DNA of 64,000 nt. It comes from Symsagittifera roscoffensis (taxonomy: Eukaryota; Xenacoelomorpha; Acoela; Convolutidae). The stretch covers positions 14,263,840 through 14,327,839 of the forward strand of contig NC_087070.1 in the NCBI RefSeq assembly GCF_963678635.1. The letters run 5' to 3'. The translations under genes were made by a program, and so were the position numbers. Shown in pieces: positions 45,347 through 54,242 of the stretch (positions within the stretch are counted from its first letter, which is position 1; each line of letters starts with the position of its first letter). The notes beneath the pieces were generated by a model. The model did no database searches. It was given only the letters and a program-made list of their open reading frames with translations, and was not told where the DNA came from.

Positions 45347-48300
45347 GTGCCGTCGATGACGCGAGCGCAACAGACGACCGAGGCATATCCGGATCTTGGT
45401 GTTCTAAAGAAAGAGCTCGAGAAGACGCAGAAGGAAAGGAATAAGGCGAACCTCGATCGGGATCAGGCAAAGCTGGATCGGGAGAAGGTTCAGCTGGAGA
45501 GAGACCAGGCGGTCAACGAGCGAGATCAGACTCTGAGGTTGCTTGAGAGGCTAAAAGCTGATCATCAGCAGGAACTAAGGGTGCGGGAGAACTCCGCGAA
45601 TCGTGATCAACTGAAGTCGGAGTTGGAGAGAATAGAACAACGACAACGCGAGCTTGATGCACAGAAGGGAGCCAGGCCAATGGAGCGAGTGGTTACCAGC
45701 TCGAGGCCAGAGTCACGCATGGAGGTGGATGAAGCCCCCAGGGCAAGAGCACGGTTCAACCTTGACCGCGAGGCCCGAGAACACATGAGTGAAGGGTTGG
45801 AAGTCTGGATACCGAATGACGCAACGTCTTCCTTGCGTAGCCTAGAGACGCAACCCGTACGCCCACTGATGGATGTGGTGCTGCCGGGATATACCCCAAC
45901 CTCGACCTCGAGTGACAGTCAGGTGAGCGGCGGCTCATCGCGTCTGAAAGAGCTGGGCGAGAAACTGCGGCAGAAAAGTCGTGAAAGTTCGGCAAGACCG
46001 GAGCTTCCCCCAACTTGGAGGGAACAGCCGGTCAGGAGCGTCGTGATCTCGAGTTATAAGAAAAATACAGAGAAGAGGTACCACAGGCACAATCGGCTGG
46101 ATTGGAGTGCGGAACAGAAAGCCAGGAGGGACTGCTTTCATGATGCAGCCTGGGTGGAGTATCTTGCGCCAACCCGTGTGCCAGAAGGTGCAGTTCACCT
46201 AATCGTAGGGGACAGCCTGGTGCGGGTGTTGACCCGGATCCAATCGCACTGGCAGACAGGAATCTTGAGTTTCGCTGGAGCTGCCACGCCACAGATGTTG
46301 GCAACGCTTGACATGCTAGGGATGACTAAAGTATACACGGTGACCCTGATGATCGGGACTAACGATGTATCAAGGGGAGAAGCGAGGAAAATAACGAGGC
46401 TGCACGACAAGATGAGCTGCCTTCTTGAGGAGCTGAGGATCCAGATGGACCCCATCCTGTTGACGGTATGTACTGTCCCCTACAACATGATGTTTGATCA
46501 GCACGCCTTGGAGATGAACGAGAAGGTGCGGAACCTAAACAAGGTGATCCGAGATATCCACCGGAAGAGTGTGCTCCCTGTCAGACTGTTGGACGTGGCG
46601 GAGCGCATGGAGAAAAAGGGATTCCCTGAAGACACCTCCAATGATGGAACCCATTTCGATAGACCAAGGGGAGCAGAGTGGCTAAACGACGTCTTCCAAG
46701 AACACATAAACACGCTAGAGGCGGATCTGCTAGAGACAGCCCAATTCACATTAGGACTACCTCCGAACCCACCATTCCTTGCCTCAAGGGCCTTGTCTGG
46801 TCGCTTGGGACCGAGAGTTGACACTAGAGACAGTTCGAGGAGCAACCAGGCCAGATTGCAGAGTGCCACGCCAATGGAGTCTGAGGAGGTGACGTCATCA
46901 ACACCTCCAGGCTCGGCGATATCCTCAGTGGTAGTGGCAGAGAGCAAGCGGGAAAAGAGGTCTATGGAGACCGCTCGCTTGAGATATCCTGAGAAGGTGA
47001 TAGGGCTGGACCTAGAGGGTTTGGAATGCAGGCGAGAATTGGCGGAGACCCTGGGGATTGAACGAGTGTCGCACGAGGATTTAAACAGACATCATTGCGT
47101 GGACTGGTTGAAAGCTCATGAGGCGCACTTCTCGAGAACAAAATTGATGGAGACCGCGGATCTGACCGGAATTCCCACAAAAGCGATCATGGGACCCATT
47201 AACTACAGACCTCTCAAGCTGCTGGGGAGTCCTGGACTCATAGCAGAACCCCCCAAACACCGAACGAGCATCGCCAGGATCAGATTGGCGACCCCGGCAC
47301 AGTTGAACGTGGTGGACAAGCTGCTCAATCCGGGGGGAATGGAATTGCCAGATGCCGCTTACGAAGGCTCGAAATTGGCGGAAGATCCCAGGTACGGGAA
47401 GCCCTGTGGGAGCACCCAGCTGGCCAAAGCCCTGGCAGTTTATGATAGAGCAGATCCAGCTGCTGCGAGAGTAGTCATTGTGGCGGGATCGGACTTCGAA
47501 GGAACGTCTCCTAATTTGTTCTGGCCGGAGACTCTGATATACTCTTTGCCAGGAGCTGAATTAAACCAGATGTTAACTCTGGTGGTGGCAATAAGGTCGG
47601 AGATGCCCTGTGAGCCTGAGCTGCTATTGTTTGCAGGAATGAATGATCACCTGCATGCGATGGGACTTCTTGAGCAGCTGAAGGGCAATGAAATTCCGAC
47701 ATCGAGGAAGATATGGGAAGCCATTCAGGCGTTGTTTGCAGCGATGAATGAAGTGCAAGAGAATGTTGTCTCGAGATTTGGATCCAAGACGAAGGTGGTG
47801 TTCACCACATCCCCTGGATACGCGAATATGCCACCCGCCCTACAATTCGTGTACGCGGTCTTGATCCTAATAGCAGAGGGGAACGAATGGCGGATTCTAA
47901 TGGCAGCCCCCAATCGGGAGTTGGAGCCATCGAACCTGAGGCTTCGCAAGTCAGAATTGGCGGCGGCATGGGCGGACATATCTCATGCACTGAGGGGCTT
48001 TTATGGACTAGCCGACATCCTGATCGTATTAGACGAGGTGCTCTTGCTAGAGATATCGAACTTTGCCAGGCAACTTAAGTTCAGCCCAGTCATCGGGGAC
48101 GATCACCCGGCGATAAACCAATTGACGGCCAGCTTGTGGTTTCGGAGCATGGAAGTGAAGATCACAAATTCCACCAGCAAGTCTAGAGGTCCGAGTAACG
48201 AGAGAAGAAATGTGGCCGAGACGGAAAAGCAATTAGAGTCGATGAAATATCGCTTGACGCAAGAGAATGGCTGGTGGCCATTTTTGACACCAAGGCTGGA

Positions 48301-49495
48301 GAACGCCACGAATAAGACGAGGGAGGAAGCACCACCCCTCGTGAAACAAGTCTGGGGTTTTCTGGAGAAACAACTGGAGCTGGCCGAAGTAAGAGACATG
48401 ACGGTGGCTAGATTTGTCTCGGCCGCCAATGAAGTGACGATTGGAGGGTTCTGGAGAGAGCAAGCCAAGGGTGAGCTGAGGACTAGGAGGGATCATGAGA
48501 TTCTCAAGTTCTTGAGTCCTTGCTGGGAGAAGGAATTCATGGCAGGAATGTTCGGCACCACGGCGACTATCTTTGGAGCCTTCGTGCAGGAGATACTGGG
48601 CATGCCCATCAGCCTGCTCTTGGCTTTGTATCTGGTCTACCCCAGATACTTGTTCAACATGGGCCCAGCATACATGTTTAGTCGAGGAGTAGAGACACTT
48701 CGAGTTGATGGGTATTTGGCACTATTACTCTTGACCCATGGGGAATTGGTGTCGTTCCATCGATTGATGGAATATGGAGAGCCTCTGTCTATGGGGAGAG
48801 TCCACTCGAGCATTGAAACCTACTCCTACAAGTGTGCCGCAGGGTTGAAGACGTTGTTAGTGCAATACCTCATGATGCAGAATCGGCACATGACGGGTGA
48901 AGATGAGAATCCAACCTCGAGAGAAGAATGGAAGAAGATGAATAGAGGGATGCCTCTGTTGACGGACCTATGCCTGGCAATGAGGTCGGACCCGATGGGG
49001 ATAATCCGGGGTCTACAGGAGGTGGTGACCTGCATTTATGGTCCAGCAGTGACGTACGCATTCCCAGATCCCCTGGTGACAACGTATCGTCACTCTGTGA
49101 CGCACTTGAGTCTTATCAGCATACTGGATGGGACGGCGCTCAATTGGTGTCAGCAGGAGGTGCTCAGAGCGCGAATGAGCAACACGGTACTCTTTGGAAA
49201 AGTGAAAGATGCCGAGCTGATAGTGTACAACTTTAGGGGGCAAATGCAATGTAGAATGGGAGGCAAGCGAGAGGGCCCCATCGAAACGTATCCCAAGTTT
49301 TGGAACTTGAACCCATTGACGGCAGACGGACGAGAGATCTTGAGGATTCCTGCTTGGAAGGAATGCTTTGCACTGGTCAAGAGGGAGCTGGAGGCCATAA
49401 TGGAGAAAGAAATCCTTCCAGCTGCCATGCTTGAGTTCCCGATAGTCAGGAGGATGACCTTGGGAATGAACAGTCCCTTGGTAGTCCCTCCATAA
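45347..49495 (+). CDS. ORF2 duplicate lacking the N-terminal ~128 residues
   Basis: Open for 1382 residues from an internal ATG (MPSMTRAQQTTEAYPD) and otherwise identical to ORF2 from residue ~128 apart from one or two substitutions. It retains the coiled coil, the complete SGNH signature, the degenerate second domain and the C-terminus. It has no own leader or acceptor, so translation would need reinitiation or another promoter. Its stop forms the TAATG overlap that leads into the intact ORF3 region. Confidence 0.8.
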   Translation: MPSMTRAQQTTEAYPDLGVLKKELEKTQKERNKANLDRDQAKLDREKVQLERDQAVNERDQTLRLLERLKADHQQELRVRENSANRDQLKSELERIEQRQRELDAQKGARPMERVVTSSRPESRMEVDEAPRARARFNLDREAREHMSEGLEVWIPNDATSSLRSLETQPVRPLMDVVLPGYTPTSTSSDSQVSGGSSRLKELGEKLRQKSRESSARPELPPTWREQPVRSVVISSYKKNTEKRYHRHNRLDWSAEQKARRDCFHDAAWVEYLAPTRVPEGAVHLIVGDSLVRVLTRIQSHWQTGILSFAGAATPQMLATLDMLGMTKVYTVTLMIGTNDVSRGEARKITRLHDKMSCLLEELRIQMDPILLTVCTVPYNMMFDQHALEMNEKVRNLNKVIRDIHRKSVLPVRLLDVAERMEKKGFPEDTSNDGTHFDRPRGAEWLNDVFQEHINTLEADLLETAQFTLGLPPNPPFLASRALSGRLGPRVDTRDSSRSNQARLQSATPMESEEVTSSTPPGSAISSVVVAESKREKRSMETARLRYPEKVIGLDLEGLECRRELAETLGIERVSHEDLNRHHCVDWLKAHEAHFSRTKLMETADLTGIPTKAIMGPINYRPLKLLGSPGLIAEPPKHRTSIARIRLATPAQLNVVDKLLNPGGMELPDAAYEGSKLAEDPRYGKPCGSTQLAKALAVYDRADPAAARVVIVAGSDFEGTSPNLFWPETLIYSLPGAELNQMLTLVVAIRSEMPCEPELLLFAGMNDHLHAMGLLEQLKGNEIPTSRKIWEAIQALFAAMNEVQENVVSRFGSKTKVVFTTSPGYANMPPALQFVYAVLILIAEGNEWRILMAAPNRELEPSNLRLRKSELAAAWADISHALRGFYGLADILIVLDEVLLLEISNFARQLKFSPVIGDDHPAINQLTASLWFRSMEVKITNSTSKSRGPSNERRNVAETEKQLESMKYRLTQENGWWPFLTPRLENATNKTREEAPPLVKQVWGFLEKQLELAEVRDMTVARFVSAANEVTIGGFWREQAKGELRTRRDHEILKFLSPCWEKEFMAGMFGTTATIFGAFVQEILGMPISLLLALYLVYPRYLFNMGPAYMFSRGVETLRVDGYLALLLLTHGELVSFHRLMEYGEPLSMGRVHSSIETYSYKCAAGLKTLLVQYLMMQNRHMTGEDENPTSREEWKKMNRGMPLLTDLCLAMRSDPMGIIRGLQEVVTCIYGPAVTYAFPDPLVTTYRHSVTHLSLISILDGTALNWCQQEVLRARMSNTVLFGKVKDAELIVYNFRGQMQCRMGGKREGPIETYPKFWNLNPLTADGREILRIPAWKECFALVKRELEAIMEKEILPAAMLEFPIVRRMTLGMNSPLVVPP

Positions 49496-50556
49496 TGGCG
49501 AGGATGACGACGGAGGAAATGCAGAAGTATTTCACTGATGGCTGGGACCCCCTGTTCCTCGGCTACACGGCGGCGGTCTACTTCCATACTAGCGAGGCGA
49601 AGATAAATTCGTGGACGACGCAAGCGAAAAAGATGAGAGGTTCGCAGCCCCCCGGATATGAGGTGCGGAAGGTCTTGAGAGCTCTTGAGCAGGAAGGACT
49701 ATAGAACATGCTACCAATATGGGATGATGGCAGGATGATCATGATGGAGGGGCACGTCGCATTGGTGGACGACATGAAATTTGCAACAAGAAAGTACAGG
49801 GCACCCTATGGCTTAGAACAGGTGGAAATGAGACAGGAGGGAAAAGAACTAGATGCAGCAGGCCAGCTGCACGTAGCCCTGACGGAATACAAAAAATTGG
49901 ACCCTGTGACACCATCACCACTTTCAGTGGACACGCCTGGAGACAAGAGGAGTGGACCCGTGGAGGACCGGTTCAAAAGAATTCTCGAGAGAAGGAGAAA
50001 TGAGTCAGAAGAAGAGAGTATGGATGAAACTCTCAGTGAAGCCGGTGAGGACATGGAAGTGGGGAATACGCCTGAACCAGGACCATCAGGGGAGGAGCTC
50101 ACCACTCAAGAGCTGTTGAAAGACTTGAGCGAGGAGAATTGGGCAGATACTGCCACTCCACCTCTGACTCCGTCCCCCCGGAAGAATCTGGAATTGCCAT
50201 TGGCAAATGAGACCTCCAATATGGGGATGATACTCTTGAGCTCGGAGGAAAGGGAAAAGAACACTTTCGAAGGGAACATGGACATGTTCCTGGGGTCACT
50301 GAAGGACGATGCTTGGCAGGAGTTCTTAAAAGAATTCAATCAAGAAGTGGGCAGCGAGACGACGCTGGACAAATTCAAGGAGGAACTGTGGGACACAGTC
50401 GTAAGGTTTGGAGAACCGCTTCTGATAGGAACGGGCCTGGATGAGAAGGCGAGAAAAGAGCTGCTGAGCAAGCTGGTAGAGCTGAGGAATGCACGATCGA
50501 AGACTAGAGAAGAAAAATGTGAGGACAGCTCTACTCTGAAACAGAAAAAACTGTAG
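49495..50556 (+). CDS. Accessory ORF3, acidic protein, with in-frame TAG
   Basis: The ATG shares one base with the ORF2 stop (TAATG), an arrangement used for termination-reinitiation in some retroelements and viruses. The frame gives 69 residues (TDGWDPLFLGYTAAVYFHTSEAK in part), a TAG at 49702-49704, then 282 residues in the same frame from 49705 (possible new ATG at 49708). The second part is acidic and rich in S, P and E, with GEDMEVGNTPEPGPSGEE, PPLTPSPRK and a helical C-terminus. No known domain. It may be one protein broken by a single mutation, a readthrough product, or two proteins. Confidence 0.65.
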
Positions 50557-50603
50557 ATAAAATAGTTGATGATATAAAAAGGGATAAGGTTGGGACTAGT
50601 AAT

Positions 50604-52640
50604 ATGATTAAAAGTACTAATATCCTTAAGGCTCGAGCAGGCGGGAGGCAAGAGTTGGAAGGATTGGAGGTAGACAGAGAGGTCGAATCAGTGATGATAG
50701 CCACAACACCCTCAAGCAGAGATGTGAAGACTCGCAAGAGGAAGAGAGAAGTGGAGGGATTGGGCAGTCCTTCAGTGGATGCTGTTTCGGAAGGAAACTT
50801 GAGAGAGACGGCGCCCATGGTTTTGGCTCGATGCAAGACGGCGGCATACAAGAGCAGCTCGGAGCTCAGAAGACCAATCGAAGTAGAGAGGGAAATAGAG
50901 GCTTCCACCAGTTCGACATCGGAGGAAGACTTCAAGCCTCAGAAGATAAACGTAAAGAGAGGTTCAACGAACGGACAGACATGGGAAGTGGATGTCGGCA
51001 AAGAATGGATCTCGAAGGCACACCAGGCCACGGGCAAGCAAGTGACGAGTGATCCATTGGAGAGGAACAAGACGAGGAACACCTCCCGGACGTGGTGGGA
51101 GGCCCTCGAGACATTGAAGGAAATAGCGGAGCTACTGAAGTTTTGGACAGAAAGAATAGTGGAAATAGACGCGGTGGAGAAAGAGGGGCCGAGCCTGGGC
51201 CTGATTCTTGAAAAAACACCAGAGGTGGTAAGCATACCGCGCTCGAACAAGAGAGTTGAAGTGAACATGGGCGATGGAAATGGCTTGTTAATCACGAACT
51301 TGGGAGTGGTATGGAAGCTACTAAGACCCTCCTGGTGTCCACATCCCCACGCGAGTCTGATCGAGGAAACCACCGAGCGAGTGAGGTTAGCACCAACGGA
51401 AGATGAAGATCTGGCAAAGTTGAGTGTGTTGCACAAGCTAATCTCACCTCAGATGCAGGAGTCAGGCGAAAAGACGAGCAAGCTCGGGTCAGCAAAGAAG
51501 ATGGAGCCGGGTAGCTGTCTGGATTCAACGTGTGGGAACGGAGAGCACACCTGCGATGGACGGTCATGTGTCAGGATACTATCCTTTCAAAAAGAAGACC
51601 TGGTCACTTGGTTTGAAGACATCACGGAAAGGCAGAAAAGTGAAGTGCAAATAGTTGCCGAGTGTTACGCGAGAACTACGGTGAATATAGCGACAGCTCT
51701 CGGATTCTTCTCGAGAATGTGTAGTCTGCAGTCACTGGAGAGGCTAGAGTCTGAACACCATTTAGTGACGGCGTTGAGCGTAGAATCATGGCCTGGGGTG
51801 TTGCAGGTGACTCAAAAACACATCCGGAGCTGGAAGGTTGGTCTCGAGGCGGAAATGGGGTCTCCCATGAGCGAAGCTTATGGCCTGCCATTGAACGCAA
51901 AATCCTTGATAGGGTCAATGATGGCCAACTTGTGCGGAAGCCACTACCCACTGCACATAGCGATGGTGGAAGCATCCAGCCAGAGAGTACTGGTGGACAA
52001 GGCCTTCTCAGTGCCCAAGTGCGTGAGGTTGGCTCGGATATCGCATCACTCGCACAAGTTGTTGAGAAAAATCAGAGGGACAGTACCAAAAGAATTGAGA
52101 GATGACTTGAGTGAAATCTGGGGAGAAGAACTTTTGAAGTTGGAGAGTGCGAACACAAGCGATCACGAGAGACAAAACGTGATCGGAAAACCTGTGGGAG
52201 GTGCTCCAAACATGGAAGATAGCGACACGATGCATGAGAAAATGATAGAGCTTGAGCCTCTCTTGGAAGCCTCGGGGGAGCGTAACCTCAGGAGCATTGA
52301 GATCACCCATGGAGAATGCCCATGCCACTGTTTGGCACAAACGGTGTGGTATCCAGATCACAAGAACCTTTGCCTGGTGTGGGATATGGAAGAAATTCGG
52401 TCGATCGGACTACCGGATCACCGGCAGAAGGTGACGCTCTTAATAGTGAGTACGATGTTGGCTCTGAGATGGATAGAAGAGAATATAACGAAGTATCGGG
52501 AAGCATGGACACCAACGGCTGAGTCAATATACGCGATAGACTACAGCAGGAGACTCGAGTTGTTTGAGACTGCGTGCAAAGTATTCGCCATACCAACGGA
52601 AGTCAGACACGTATGGAGCCGTTTGAGGTACTTTCCATAG
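50604..52640 (+). CDS. Accessory ORF4: 678-aa orphan protein with Cys clusters
   Basis: ATG at 50604, 47 bases after the ORF3 stop, in an AT-rich gap. The N-terminal ~150 residues are basic and serine-rich with a likely nuclear-type cluster (KTRKRKREVE). Two cysteine clusters may bind metal: CLDSTCGNGEHTCDGRSC (about residues 303-320) and ECPCHCLAQTVWYPDHKNLCLVW near residue 570. Between them lies a mainly helical region (FSRMCSLQSLERLESEHHLV). I recognise no family. It is fully open although gag-pol is decayed. Its place matches envelope or regulatory genes in other LTR elements, but no signal peptide, membrane anchor or cleavage site is seen. Confidence 0.7.
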   Translation: MIKSTNILKARAGGRQELEGLEVDREVESVMIATTPSSRDVKTRKRKREVEGLGSPSVDAVSEGNLRETAPMVLARCKTAAYKSSSELRRPIEVEREIEASTSSTSEEDFKPQKINVKRGSTNGQTWEVDVGKEWISKAHQATGKQVTSDPLERNKTRNTSRTWWEALETLKEIAELLKFWTERIVEIDAVEKEGPSLGLILEKTPEVVSIPRSNKRVEVNMGDGNGLLITNLGVVWKLLRPSWCPHPHASLIEETTERVRLAPTEDEDLAKLSVLHKLISPQMQESGEKTSKLGSAKKMEPGSCLDSTCGNGEHTCDGRSCVRILSFQKEDLVTWFEDITERQKSEVQIVAECYARTTVNIATALGFFSRMCSLQSLERLESEHHLVTALSVESWPGVLQVTQKHIRSWKVGLEAEMGSPMSEAYGLPLNAKSLIGSMMANLCGSHYPLHIAMVEASSQRVLVDKAFSVPKCVRLARISHHSHKLLRKIRGTVPKELRDDLSEIWGEELLKLESANTSDHERQNVIGKPVGGAPNMEDSDTMHEKMIELEPLLEASGERNLRSIEITHGECPCHCLAQTVWYPDHKNLCLVWDMEEIRSIGLPDHRQKVTLLIVSTMLALRWIEENITKYREAWTPTAESIYAIDYSRRLELFETACKVFAIPTEVRHVWSRLRYFP

Positions 52641-52670
52641 TTTCGGGCGACACTGACGTCTTGGTTGTAC

Positions 52671-53102
52671 ATGACAACGAAAGATCACATGAGAAAGCAT
52701 CAAAAGGAGTATCGACAGTTCCAGGCCGAGATTGGACCGGAAGCTTTCAAGAGACCCCTGTTGACCCATCGAAATGCGATCACGACAGGATGGAAGAGAG
52801 TGGGTAAAATTTCTAGAGACAATACCAAAGCGAGGGAATCGATACTAGAGGAGGACCTGGCGAAGAACGTGAGCTTGAGCCTGCACAACTCCTTTTGTTC
52901 GAACCGGGAATCTAGGGTGAAGGCACTACCCAACCAGGCAAAGAGGTTGCAGGAGCAAAGAGAATGGATGCGATCCTATGAACAGCTGAAGGCTTGGGAG
53001 GAGATCGTGATTAGCTCCGATGATGAAGAAGAACTGTTGAGACAGTTTGCCGTATCTAGTACTTCAGGGTGCGGCACCTCCAAGGCGAAGAGTGCGAGAT
53101 GA
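52671..53102 (+). CDS. Accessory ORF5: ~143-aa small charged protein
   Basis: ATG at 52671, 30 bases after the ORF4 stop. Basic first half (KDHMRKHQKEYRQFQAEIG, THRNAITTGWKRVGK), then an acidic patch IVISSDDEEELLRQF resembling a SUMO-interaction-like motif (hydrophobic core followed by acids), and a short S/K-rich tail. No known domain. It ends with TGA and is the last gene before the 3' UTR. Confidence 0.6.
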   Translation: MTTKDHMRKHQKEYRQFQAEIGPEAFKRPLLTHRNAITTGWKRVGKISRDNTKARESILEEDLAKNVSLSLHNSFCSNRESRVKALPNQAKRLQEQREWMRSYEQLKAWEEIVISSDDEEELLRQFAVSSTSGCGTSKAKSAR

Positions 53103-53530
53103 GTGGATGGTTCGAATGGATCTTGAGTCTTGAGAGCGAAGGGGGGCTTGAGTGTGGATCCGGGTGAAACTTGGATTCACGAAAAAGAAATTTTAACGAA
53201 TCAAATTTTGTTATTAATATACTATATTTACTATATAAATGAAAATGCTGCATGACAATTTCCTGATTGAATGGGACAAAAGAAATTTTAAATGATTGGC
53301 TTAAAAAGCGAGAATTCAAGGGTGCAGGTGTGTGCAGATTTTGATTGCTGTTTAGCGATAGTGTGAAAATTTTACATGGCCGTGAATTTTGGGGTGTAGA
53401 TAAGCTTAAGTCTGCTGCAAACTTCTGTAAATGACCACTGGCACTGTACCTTGAGCAACACTCGGTTTTCGGGGACTCACTGGCAGAAGACAGCACTCGA
53501 TGAGGACATCGATCTCGAGTCCGGGGAGTA
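53103..53530 (+). other. 3' UTR of element G and candidate polypurine tract
   Basis: Non-coding, AT-rich in the middle (TTATTAATATACTATATTTAC). Directly before the LTR is CCGGGGAGTA, a short purine run ending next to TGTGCC, the likely plus-strand primer site. Confidence 0.5.
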
Positions 53531-53955
53531 TGTGCCAGTCGGTCATATTTGGAAGTTTGACCTTGAGAGAAGCAAAAAGCACTTGATTTGGAGTGAAATT
53601 TAATTTTTCAATATACTATATGAAAAATTAAATTGTCTAATAAAAAGTCTAATAAAAAGTCTAATAAAAAGTAACTTAACGGATTGTTCCGACCCGGTTT
53701 TCAACGGCGTTCATGTATTTTGGGTATCTAGAGACCTAAGTATGGGGACGTTCTTAATTCTAGAGTGGGGGGATATTTTAGTAGTAGCCTTTAAGCTGTA
53801 ACGGGTCGTAGTCTCATGTCACAAACGAACCGAATTGGCTCCGACTGATTTGAGGTAGAAAAACACAAGAGATAGTGTCCCTGACTCTTGAGCCAATGGT
53901 TATAGGGCCTATTTTTCTTAAGCCTCATGTGTGACTGCAGTAGACGAATGTTACA
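53531..53955 (+). repeat. 3' LTR of element G, internally deleted
   Basis: 425 bp against ~900 bp in the 5' LTR. The first ~75 bp and the last ~290 bp match. The middle is replaced by a palindrome and three copies of GTCTAATAAAAA (53635-53670), which triplicates the poly(A) signal. It ends GACGAATGTTACA, followed by AAC. Confidence 0.88.
53597..53634. repeat. 14-bp perfect palindrome at LTR deletion breakpoint
   Basis: AATTTAATTTTTCA at 53597-53610 and its reverse complement at 53621-53634 around ATATACTATA. It lies exactly where U3 sequence is missing, so hairpin-driven strand switching probably caused the deletion. Confidence 0.85.
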
Positions 53956-54242
53956 AACACTTGTCATCTTCTTTTATTATTATCACTTCCATATCTAGAA
54001 ATTCCAAGGATTTTGACTGGAATACGTGATGAAGGGACTCCTGACTGTAACCTCGGTTACTATGATACTTTGACCTTCTGATTACCTATTTGTTAATTCG
54101 AAAACGTTTTGACCATTGACTGTTTTTTGTCTTGGCGTAATAAAATTTCTGACCTGATGTATTAATAAATAAATATAGCAAAAGAAAGTTCGACAAAGAT
54201 ATGTTCAACTTCGGTTTTTCAGTGACAATGGATTGAGTGAGA
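53956..54242. other. Right flank and 5' region of the p62-like gene
   Basis: Base composition drops to strongly AT-rich right after the LTR. Near 54211-54221 CGGTTTTTCAG precedes TGACAATGG, a possible splice or trans-splice acceptor about 20 bases before the first usable ATG of the next gene. No other motif is clear. Confidence 0.4.

Larger units (their letters stand above)
41118..49525 (+). repeat. 4204-bp perfect-type tandem duplication of most of ORF2
   Basis: Unit 1 is 41118-45321, unit 2 is 45322-49525. The junction joins GGAGGAAATGCAGA to ACCTACAGGCC. Only about three base differences were seen by eye in 4.2 kb (for example one turning GPPPNPP into GLPPNPP), so it is either very recent or an assembly artefact. 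4204 is not a multiple of three, so the frames are not fused. Confidence 0.93.
23933..53955 (+). mobile_element. Element G: ~30 kb giant Ty3/gypsy-type retroelement with accessory ORFs
   Basis: It is bounded by like-oriented LTRs starting TGTGCCAGTCGGTCATATTTG and ending TAGACGAATGTTACA. Content in order: LTR, leader, truncated gag, LTR fragment, leader, gag, protease, RT, RNase H, integrase, macro-like domain, spacer with splice acceptor, ORF2, a tandem duplicate of ORF2, ORF3, ORF4, ORF5, 3' UTR, shortened LTR. Without the second leader-gag unit (~3.75 kb), the 4204-bp duplication and the gag duplication the element would be about 22 kb, still very large. Gag-pol is broken by many stops and frameshifts, while the accessory ORFs are open. 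Confidence 0.85.

Noticed and set aside
53056-53496. Minus-strand frame over the 3' UTR of element G
   Set aside because: Low-complexity S/F/L-rich translation, overlapping the end of ORF5, with no domain or conservation.
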